64,000 nucleotides of DNA from Phytohabitans maris (lineage in GTDB: Bacteria; Actinomycetota; Actinomycetes; Mycobacteriales; Micromonosporaceae), in NCBI RefSeq assembly GCF_031085175.1, contig NZ_JAVHUY010000018.1, positions 62,001 to 126,000 on the forward strand. The letters are read 5' to 3'. Made by a program: the position numbers and the translations under genes. The notes beneath the pieces were generated by a model, which saw only the letters and a list, made by a program, of their open reading frames with translations, made no database searches and was not told the DNA's origin. Below, piece by piece: positions 57,712-64,000 of this stretch. Position 1 is the first letter of the stretch, and every line of letters starts with the position of its first letter.

Positions 57712-58373
57712 GTGCGCCTTCCTGGCTGAGACAGCTGCTCGACCGGCTCGGCACCGCCCGGGCCGAAGACTTCACCCGGGTGCCGACGCCGGAGGAGGGG
57801 GGCCGGGCCAGCGCGGTGCTCGTGCTCCTCGGCGAGCAGGACGGCGAGCCCGACGTGCTCATGCTGCAGCGCGCCGAGACCCTGCGTAACCACGCCGGCC
57901 AGCCGGCGTTCCCGGGCGGGGCGAGCGACCCCGAAGACGTCGACGCCGCCGCGACCGCGCTGCGCGAGGCGGACGAGGAGGTGGGGCTCCAGCCGGAGAG
58001 CGTCACGGTGCTCGCCCAGCTTCCGCCGCTGTGGATCCCGGTCAGCGACTTCGTGGTGACGCCGGTGCTCGCCTGGTGGCACGAGCCGCACGAGGTGCAC
58101 CCCCGCGAGCCGGCCGAGGTGGCCCGGGTGGCCCGCCTGCCGGTGGCCGAGCTTGTCGACCCGGACAACCGGCTCATGGTCCGGCACCCGAGCGGCTGGG
58201 TCGGGCCGGCGTTCGAGGTGCGGGGGATGTTCGTCTGGGGCTTCACGGCGGGTGTGCTCTCGGCGTTGCTGGAGATGGGTGGCTGGTCCCGGCCCTGGCC
58301 GCGCGATCGGATCGCCGAGCTGCCCAGGCCCGCGCCGCAGCCCACGCCATCGGCGGGTGACGACGTCGGCTGA
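57708..58373 (+). CDS. NUDIX hydrolase, CoA pyrophosphatase type
   Basis: 221 aa from GTG overlapping the preceding stop. The UPF0035 motif LRNHAGQPAFPGGASDPED merges into the Nudix box GGASDPEDVDAAATALREADEEVGL. Such enzymes cleave coenzyme A derivatives to 3'-phosphoadenosine-5'-phosphate and phosphopantetheine. Coupled to the TlpA-like gene. Confidence 0.9.
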   Translation: MSAPSWLRQLLDRLGTARAEDFTRVPTPEEGGRASAVLVLLGEQDGEPDVLMLQRAETLRNHAGQPAFPGGASDPEDVDAAATALREADEEVGLQPESVTVLAQLPPLWIPVSDFVVTPVLAWWHEPHEVHPREPAEVARVARLPVAELVDPDNRLMVRHPSGWVGPAFEVRGMFVWGFTAGVLSALLEMGGWSRPWPRDRIAELPRPAPQPTPSAGDDVG

Positions 58374-58415
58374 GCCCCGAGCCGCGAGTCGCACTCGGCG
58401 GTGGCCGGGTCCCCG

Positions 58416-58421
58416 TACCCT
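58416..58421 (+). promoter_or_regulatory. -10 box of marP
   Basis: TACCCT, 6 nt before the GTG at 58428; indicates marP is also transcribed on its own. Confidence 0.45.
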
Positions 58422-58427
58422 TGACGG

Positions 58428-59606
58428 GTGTCCGCCATCGATGTCGCTCTTGTCCTACTTATGGTGTTGTTCGCGATCAGCGGATACCGACAGGGATTCG
58501 TGATTGGCGCACTCTCCTTCGCCGGCTTCTTTGGCGGCGCACTGGTCGGTCTGCAGCTTGGTCCACTGGTGGCCCGGCAGTTCGCCGACGACGCCGTGCG
58601 CGTCGTCGTGTCCCTGATCGCCATCTTCGGGCTCGCGGTGCTGGGGCAGGCGCTGGCCGGCTGGCTGGGCACGCACCTGCGGCACGCCATCACCAGCCCG
58701 ACCGGCCGCAAGCTCGACGACGCGGGCGGTGCCCTCGTCTCGGTGTTCGCGGTGCTGGTCGTCGCCTGGCTCGTGGCGGTGCCGCTCGGTTCGTCGTCGC
58801 TGCCGTGGCTGGCCAGCTCGGTGCGTAACAGCGCACTCCTCGACGGCGTCAACCGGGTCATGCCCCAGCAGGCCCAGGCCCTCTCCGACGCGCTGCGTAA
58901 CACGGTGGACACCCGTGGCTTCCCCGAGGTCTTCGGCAACCTGGCGCCCACCCGCGCCCGCGAGGTCGCCGCGCCCGACCCCCGCCTCGCCAACTCACGC
59001 GTCGTGGTCAACTCGCGCCAGTCGGTGGTCAAGGTGCTCGGCTCCGCGCCGAGCTGCTCGCGGCGCATCGAGGGCTCCGGTTTCGTGTACTCACCCGAGC
59101 GCGTCATGACCAACGCCCACGTGGTCGCCGGCACCAGGTCGGTGACGGTGGAGCTCGGCGACGAGCGGCTGGACGGCCGGGTCACCGTCTACGACCCGGA
59201 CCGCGACCTCGCCGTCATCTACGTGCCCGGCCTGGAGGCGCCGGTCATGCCGTTCGCGCCGCGCAAGGCACCGACCAACGCGGACGCCATCGTGCTGGGC
59301 TTCCCGCTCGACGGCCCGTACAACGCCCAGTCCGCCCGGGTGCGCGACGTCGGCGACATCACCGGCCCGGACATCTACAACGCCGGCGACGTGACCCGCG
59401 AGATCTACACGATCCGGGCACTGGTGCGCAGCGGCAACTCCGGCGGGCCGCTGGTCTCGACCAACGGCCAGGTGCTCGGCGTCATCTTCGCGGCGGCGGC
59501 CGACGACCGAAACACCGGCTTCGCGGTGACGGCCCAGGAAGCGGCCCCGGTCGCCACCGCCGGCCAGAGCCGCACCCGCGCCACCACGACCGGCGACTGC
59601 ACCTGA
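58428..59606 (+). CDS. marP: MarP-like membrane serine protease
   Basis: 392 aa from GTG. Four N-terminal membrane helices of the CvpA type (about residues 5-125), then an extracytoplasmic trypsin-like domain: catalytic His in VMTNAHVVAG, Asp in DPDRDLAVIYV, Ser in VRSGNSGGPLV. Two cysteines (CSRR and terminal GDCT) may form the disulfide known to stabilise mycobacterial MarP. Required there for acid resistance; position after nth-TlpA-NUDIX matches Rv3671c. Confidence 0.92.
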   Translation: MSAIDVALVLLMVLFAISGYRQGFVIGALSFAGFFGGALVGLQLGPLVARQFADDAVRVVVSLIAIFGLAVLGQALAGWLGTHLRHAITSPTGRKLDDAGGALVSVFAVLVVAWLVAVPLGSSSLPWLASSVRNSALLDGVNRVMPQQAQALSDALRNTVDTRGFPEVFGNLAPTRAREVAAPDPRLANSRVVVNSRQSVVKVLGSAPSCSRRIEGSGFVYSPERVMTNAHVVAGTRSVTVELGDERLDGRVTVYDPDRDLAVIYVPGLEAPVMPFAPRKAPTNADAIVLGFPLDGPYNAQSARVRDVGDITGPDIYNAGDVTREIYTIRALVRSGNSGGPLVSTNGQVLGVIFAAAADDRNTGFAVTAQEAAPVATAGQSRTRATTTGDCT

Positions 59607-59676
59607 CAGTTCCTTTCTTGAGCTACCGCGACGTCCGCGGTGGTCCGGACCGTTGCGGCAGCCCAAATCTCATTCC

Positions 59677-59690
59677 GGGGTTGGAACCCC
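59677..59690. terminator. Short hairpin between marP and mycP
   Basis: GGGGTT-GG-AACCCC within the 123-bp gap between the convergent genes, with other short GC palindromes around it. A weak bidirectional terminator is plausible. Confidence 0.35.
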
Positions 59691-59729
59691 TCCCGGTTTG
59701 CGGCCTGGCTCGAGTGGCGGCGGGCGGGG

Positions 59730-61100
59730 TCAGGCGCGGGAGCGGGTGCGGCGGCGGACCAGGACGGCCGCGGCGGCCGCTACCAGTGTCACCAGCGCGC
59801 CGAAGCCGACCGCCCAGCCGCGCTTGGAGTGCTCGGGCTCGCCGGCCGGCTGCGCGGTCCAGTCGGTGTGGATGCCCTGCGCCCGCCCGCCGACCGGCTC
59901 GTGGCCGCTCGTCGCCCCCGAGCTTGCGACCGCCACGCCGGGGGCCGCGCCGAAGCCGGCCACGCCGTGCGGGGCGTTCGTGTCGAGGGGGTTGTGCGTC
60001 ACTGTGGACACGCCGACGGTCAGCGCGGCGACCGGGTCGACCAGCCCGTAGCCGTAGCGGTCGTCGCGGCCCACCGCGCCCAGGTCGGTGGCCGTGGTGA
60101 TCAGCCGGTTGACGACGGTGGCCGCGGACATCTCGGGCCACTTCGCCCGTACCAGCGCCGCCGTCGCGGTGACCAGCGGGGCGGCGAAGCTGGTGCCCTG
60201 CACCTTCCACGTGCCGCCCGGCCGGGCGCCGACCAGGCCGGTCGCCGGGGCGGAGAGCACGGTGGCGGAGCCGGTGATCGAGCCGGACCAGAGGCTCTCG
60301 GTCTCGCGGTCGAGGCCGGTGACCGCGAGGACGCCGGGCTCGCGGGCCGGGTACCACACCTCGGTGGCCGGGCTGGGCTGGCCGGCCGCGGGCGCCGGGT
60401 CGGAGGAGTGGTTGCCGGTGCAGGCGACCACCACGACGTCGCGGGCGAACGCGTAGTCGAGCGCGGCCGCCAGCGCCGGGCTGGTGCCGCTGCCGCCGAG
60501 TGACAGGTTGATCACCCGGGCGCCGTTGTCGACCGCCCAGCGCACGCCCTTGGCCACGATGAGCGCGTCGTCGTACCGGTTTTCCGCGTCCAGCACCCGT
60601 ACCGGCAGGATCTTGGCGCGCGGGGCGAGCCCCATCACGCCGCTGTCGTCGTCGCTCCGCCCGGCGATCAGGCCGGCCACGGTGGTGCCGTGCCCGACCG
60701 GGTCGGTGCGGCCGTCGCCGCCGTCGGAGACCAGGTCGATGCCGGGCAGTACCTGGCCGGCGAGGTCGGGATGGCCGGCGTCCACACCGGAGTCGACCAC
60801 CGCGACGGTCACGCCGTCGCCGGTTGAGTGCCGCCACGCGTGGGTGGCCCGCAGCTCGTCGAGCTGCCACTGCTCCTCGCGCACCTGGTCGCGGCGGGCC
60901 AGGGCGGCGGGGAGACCCCCGCCCGATCCGGCGGGCCGGGCCGGGGAACCGGCCTCGGGCGTCGCGGCCGAGGGACGCTCCACGCTGTCGGGGCTGTCGC
61001 CGGGCACGGCCGGGGCCGGGGCCACCAGCGCCGCGACAGTCACCAGCGCCGCCCCGGCCAACCTCGGAGCGGCGCCTCGCTGATGACGCGACAACCTCAC
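59730..61100 (-). CDS. mycP: Type VII secretion mycosin (S8 serine protease)
   Basis: 456 aa. Signal peptide, propeptide-like Pro/Ala segment, then the subtilisin triad: Asp in VAVVDSGVDAGHPDL, His in GHGTTVAGLIAG, Ser in VQGTSFAAPLV; oxyanion Asn in ACTGNHSS. A C-terminal helix (AVGFGALVTLVAAAAAVLV) plus RRRTR anchors it in the membrane, as in MycP proteins. It stabilises and processes substrates of an ESX system. It follows eccC on the same strand, 226 bp downstream; the gap holds repeats of CGCTCGCTACG type and no gene. Confidence 0.92.
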   Translation of the reverse strand: MRLSRHQRGAAPRLAGAALVTVAALVAPAPAVPGDSPDSVERPSAATPEAGSPARPAGSGGGLPAALARRDQVREEQWQLDELRATHAWRHSTGDGVTVAVVDSGVDAGHPDLAGQVLPGIDLVSDGGDGRTDPVGHGTTVAGLIAGRSDDDSGVMGLAPRAKILPVRVLDAENRYDDALIVAKGVRWAVDNGARVINLSLGGSGTSPALAAALDYAFARDVVVVACTGNHSSDPAPAAGQPSPATEVWYPAREPGVLAVTGLDRETESLWSGSITGSATVLSAPATGLVGARPGGTWKVQGTSFAAPLVTATAALVRAKWPEMSAATVVNRLITTATDLGAVGRDDRYGYGLVDPVAALTVGVSTVTHNPLDTNAPHGVAGFGAAPGVAVASSGATSGHEPVGGRAQGIHTDWTAQPAGEPEHSKRGWAVGFGALVTLVAAAAAVLVRRRTRSRA

Positions 61101-61326
61101 AGCCGTCCTCGCTCCGCTGCGGGCGACCGCGAGGCTCCACGCGCACTGAGCCTGTCGATTCGCTCGCTACGCTCGCTCATGGCAGTGTGGCCTCCAGTTG
61201 TGGACAACGAGCCAGTCGCCGCTGGGTCGCTGTCCCTCTTCCGGGCGCGTTCGTACGACGCAGGTTACCGCGTCGATGTGTCCACTGGGTCCACCCCGAA
61301 AAGTTCGGGCGACTCCTTTGGGGGTT

Positions 61327-64000
61327 TCACCGAATCCCCGGTAGGTAGGCGAGTTGCACCAGCCGTACTCCCTCCTTGCGGGTCACCAGTCGGCCCCGGC
61401 CGGGCGGCAGCGGGCCCGGCCGCACGCTGCCGACCAGGGCACCCTCGTCCTGGTCACCGGACATCACCAGCCCGGGGGAGGCCAGCTCGCGCAGCCGCTG
61501 GATCACCGGCTCGTACAGGGCGCGGGAGGCTCCACCTGACCGTCGGGTCAGGACGAGGTGCAGGCCGACGTCGCGCGCCTGAGCCAGGTGCTCGACGAGC
61601 GGGAGCAGCGGGTTGACCGGTGCGGCGGCGACCAGGTCGTAGTCGTCGACCAGCACGAAGAGCTCCGGCCCACGCCACCACGACCGGTCGCGGAGCTGCT
61701 GCGGCGTGACGTCGGGGCCGGGCAGGCGCCGCCGCATGTACCCGTCGACCGACTCGACCAGCTGCCCGGCGGTGGCGGCGGTCGTGCCGTACCCGATCAG
61801 GTGTTCCGAGTCGATCGCGCCGAGCAGGCTGCGCCGGTAGTCGACGAGGATGAGCCGGGCCTGCTCCGGCGTGAAACGACGGGTGACCGACGTCGCGAGC
61901 GCCCGCAGAAACGACGACTTGCCGCACTCCGCGTCACCGAAGAGCAGCAGGTGCGGGTCGCTGGCGAAATCGACGTCGACCGGCCGCAGGTCGGCCTCGG
62001 CGATCCCGATCGGCAGCCCGAGCCCGCCCTCGCTCCCGACGGCGAGGTCGGCGTAGGGGAGCACCGGCGGCAGCAGCCGTACCCGCTGGGCGGGTGGCCC
62101 GGTCCAGCCCGCCGCGACGGCCCGGACCAGCTCGGCCGGGTCGCCGCCGAGCGCGGAAAGCACCGGCAGCGCGGCGAGCAGGTGGCGTCCCTCGGCGGTG
62201 ATGCCGCGCCCGGGCACCTTCTCCGGGACGGTCAGCGCGGCCCGGCGGGACACGAGCGAGTCGGTCGGGTCGCCGAGCCGCAGCTCGACCCGGGAGCCGA
62301 AGAGGTCGCGGATCGCCGGCCGGAAGTCGAGCCAGCGCGAGGCGGCGGCCACCACGTGTACCCCGTAGGAGAGGCCGCGGGTGGCGATGTCGGTGACCAT
62401 CGGTTCGAGGTCGTCGTAGTCGCCGCGGAGCGTGGCCCACCCGTCCACGACCAGGAAGACGTGCCCGTCGAGCGGCGCGCCCGCCTCCCGCTCGGCGAGG
62501 AGGGCGGCGACGTCGCCGACCGTGCGGCGTACCGCCTCGGCGTCCAGCCGCCCGGCCACCCCGCCGACGTGCGGCAGGTCGCGGAGGGTGGCGAGCGTGC
62601 CGCCGCCGAAGTCGAGGCAGTAGACCCGTACCTCGGTGGGGGAGTGGGTGAGGGCGAGGCCGCAGATCGCCGTGCGGAGGACCGTCGACTTGCCGCTCTG
62701 CGGCCCACCGGCGACCGCGACGTGGCCGGCGGCGCCGTCGAGGGCCAGCCACAGCACGTCGCGGCGCTGCTCGAACGGGTTGTCGATCACCGCTACCGGC
62801 ACCTGGAGCGCGCCCCGCAGATCGGGGTTGGCGACCGTGAGGCCGCGCTCCGGGAGTGCGGCGACGGGGCCGAGCAGCTCGTCCAGCGCGGGCGGGCGGG
62901 ACAGCGGTGGCAGCCACACCTGGTGGGCCGGCGGACCCTGGCCGGCGAGCCGCTCGACGAGCAGCTCCAGCAGGCTCGGTCCGTCTGCCGCGGGCGGAGC
63001 GGCCGGGCTGGGCGCCGGCACGTAGTGGGTGCCGTACGGCAGCACCCGGGGCCGACCCGCCCGCGCCGCCGGGAGCCGGTCGCCGGGGCGGCGGAACGGG
63101 CCGGATACGTACGCCGCCTTGAACCGCACCAGTGGCTCGGTGCCCGCCTTGAGGAAGCCGTGCCCGGGTGAGCGGGGCAGCTCGTACGCGTCGGGCACGC
63201 CCAGCACCGCGCGCGACTCCAGCGCCGAGAACGTGCGCAGCCCGATCCGGTACGACAGGTGGGTGTCCAGCCCGCGCAGCCGCCCCTCCTCCAGCCGCTG
63301 CGAGGCGAGCAGCAGGTGCACGCCGAGCGAACGCCCCAACCGTCCGATCTGGAGGAACAGCTCGATGAAGTCGGGCTTGGCGGCGAGCAGCTCGGCGAAC
63401 TCGTCGCACACGATCAGCAGGTACGGCAGCGGGGCCCGCGCCTTGTCGTACTCGCGGATGCTGGAGCAGCCCGCGCGGCGCAGCAGCTCCTGGCGGCGGA
63501 CGATCTCGCCGTTGAGCGCGTCGGTCATCCGGTCGACGAGCGGCAGCTCGTCGGCGAGGTTGGTGATGACGGCGGCGGTGTGCGGCAGCCGGTCGAGCGC
63601 CGCGAACGTGGCGCCGCCCTTGTAGTCGACCAGCACGAAGTTGAGCTCTTCGGAGGAGTGGGTGGCGGCCAGCCCGAGCACGAGCGTGCGCAACAGCTCG
63701 GACTTGCCCGATCCGGTGGCGCCGACGAGCAGTCCGTGCGGACCCATGCCGTCCTGCGCCGACTCCTTCAGGTCGAGCTCGACCGGGCGGCCGGCGGGAG
63801 TCGACCCGATCGGCACCCGCAGGCGGTCGCGGGCGGCCCTGGGCGGCGGTGCCGTTTCGAGGTCGCCGAGGCCCAGCAGCTCGGCCAGCGCCGGCTCGGC
63901 CGCGGCTGCCGGCTCGTCGGTGTCGGCTTGCGCCGCGAGGCGGTACGGCGCGAGCCGCCGGGCCACCGCCTCCGCCTCGACCGGGTCGACCCCGTCGGCA
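61327..64000 (-). CDS. eccC: Type VII secretion ATPase EccC, 5' end beyond window
   Basis: The frame is open to the right edge (about 890 codons visible; the N-terminal membrane part is missing). Three FtsK/SpoIIIE-like ATPase domains are seen: VGATGSGKSELLRT with DEFAEL (first, complete-looking), AGGPQSGKSTVLRT (second) and FGDAECGKSSFLRA (third). The motifs LVDYKGGATF and LLLASQRLEEGRLRGLDTHLSYRIGLRTFS are characteristic of EccC. The motor drives export of WXG100-type pairs; the first domain powers, the last binds substrate signals. Single-chain form (not split into EccCa/EccCb). Confidence 0.93.
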   Translation of the reverse strand, partial: ADGVDPVEAEAVARRLAPYRLAAQADTDEPAAAAEPALAELLGLGDLETAPPPRAARDRLRVPIGSTPAGRPVELDLKESAQDGMGPHGLLVGATGSGKSELLRTLVLGLAATHSSEELNFVLVDYKGGATFAALDRLPHTAAVITNLADELPLVDRMTDALNGEIVRRQELLRRAGCSSIREYDKARAPLPYLLIVCDEFAELLAAKPDFIELFLQIGRLGRSLGVHLLLASQRLEEGRLRGLDTHLSYRIGLRTFSALESRAVLGVPDAYELPRSPGHGFLKAGTEPLVRFKAAYVSGPFRRPGDRLPAARAGRPRVLPYGTHYVPAPSPAAPPAADGPSLLELLVERLAGQGPPAHQVWLPPLSRPPALDELLGPVAALPERGLTVANPDLRGALQVPVAVIDNPFEQRRDVLWLALDGAAGHVAVAGGPQSGKSTVLRTAICGLALTHSPTEVRVYCLDFGGGTLATLRDLPHVGGVAGRLDAEAVRRTVGDVAALLAEREAGAPLDGHVFLVVDGWATLRGDYDDLEPMVTDIATRGLSYGVHVVAAASRWLDFRPAIRDLFGSRVELRLGDPTDSLVSRRAALTVPEKVPGRGITAEGRHLLAALPVLSALGGDPAELVRAVAAGWTGPPAQRVRLLPPVLPYADLAVGSEGGLGLPIGIAEADLRPVDVDFASDPHLLLFGDAECGKSSFLRALATSVTRRFTPEQARLILVDYRRSLLGAIDSEHLIGYGTTAATAGQLVESVDGYMRRRLPGPDVTPQQLRDRSWWRGPELFVLVDDYDLVAAAPVNPLLPLVEHLAQARDVGLHLVLTRRSGGASRALYEPVIQRLRELASPGLVMSGDQDEGALVGSVRPGPLPPGRGRLVTRKEGVRLVQLAYLPGIR

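Overview
The window is chromosomal DNA of a high-GC actinomycete. GC-rich third codon positions, mycothiol-type DinB protein, WblA/WhiB4, MarP, type VII secretion genes and the general gene content fit the Micromonosporaceae or a close relative; the exact genus cannot be read from the sequence.

Region by region. (1) 1-4776 is the integrase-proximal end of an integrative element sitting at the 3' end of a tRNA-Ser(GGA) gene (4777-4864): an open minus-strand hypothetical gene at the window edge, a C5-cytosine methyltransferase, a DUF3631 ATPase, a 12-copy octamer repeat cluster, a 19-bp inverted repeat, an excisionase-like HTH protein and a tyrosine integrase. (2) 4950-8682 is core genome: SRP RNA, dnaX, ybaB/ebfC, recR. 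(3) 8943-15029 is a five-gene oligopeptide/dipeptide ABC importer, with a triplicated 74-bp repeat between the permease and ATPase genes. (4) 15217-23477 holds a small unknown gene, an HNH lipoprotein, an MFS exporter, leuA with a leucine-rich leader peptide and attenuator, a nitroreductase, a lipoprotein, and lysC-asd. (5) 23684-26948 is a coupled pair: a membrane-anchored substrate-binding/VWA fusion and an anchored solute-binding protein, with no permease or ATPase.

(6) 27004-30573 is the most unusual stretch. A 48-bp duplication of the 3' half of tRNA-Pro(CGG) brackets 3.5 kb of visibly AT-richer, TTA-containing DNA without any recombinase gene. It carries three tightly coupled genes (a TIGR04255-like protein, a HTH/antitoxin-like protein, and an unknown protein with a conserved-looking SHPCSMR motif). 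Right after the third stop codon comes a roughly 470-nt GC-rich block of nested inverted repeats, whose mismatches are all G.U compatible on the same strand as the genes. Three GGTTA repeats at 12-bp spacing lie just upstream of the first gene. I regard this as a candidate undescribed cargo system (defence-like or toxin-antitoxin-like, with a structured RNA), but its function is inference.

(7) 30662-40282 and 53604-59606 follow the order familiar from Mycobacterium tuberculosis Rv3671c-Rv3682: a ponA2-like penicillin-binding protein, wblA/whiB4, two ArsA-like ATPases, a DUF4177 protein, RidA, a metallo-beta-lactamase-fold protein, then crp, nth, a TlpA-like protein, a CoA-type NUDIX hydrolase and marP. 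Between the MBL and crp genes this genome has two extra blocks: a nucleotidyl-cyclase/AAA/TPR protein coupled to a membrane Ser/Thr kinase, and a six-gene TetR-led acyl-CoA carboxylase/dehydrogenase/AtuA operon. Many genes here have a TANNNT hexamer 6-8 nt before the start codon, suggesting leaderless transcripts. (8) 59730-64000 is the edge of a type VII secretion locus: mycosin (mycP) and the ATPase eccC, which runs off the window.
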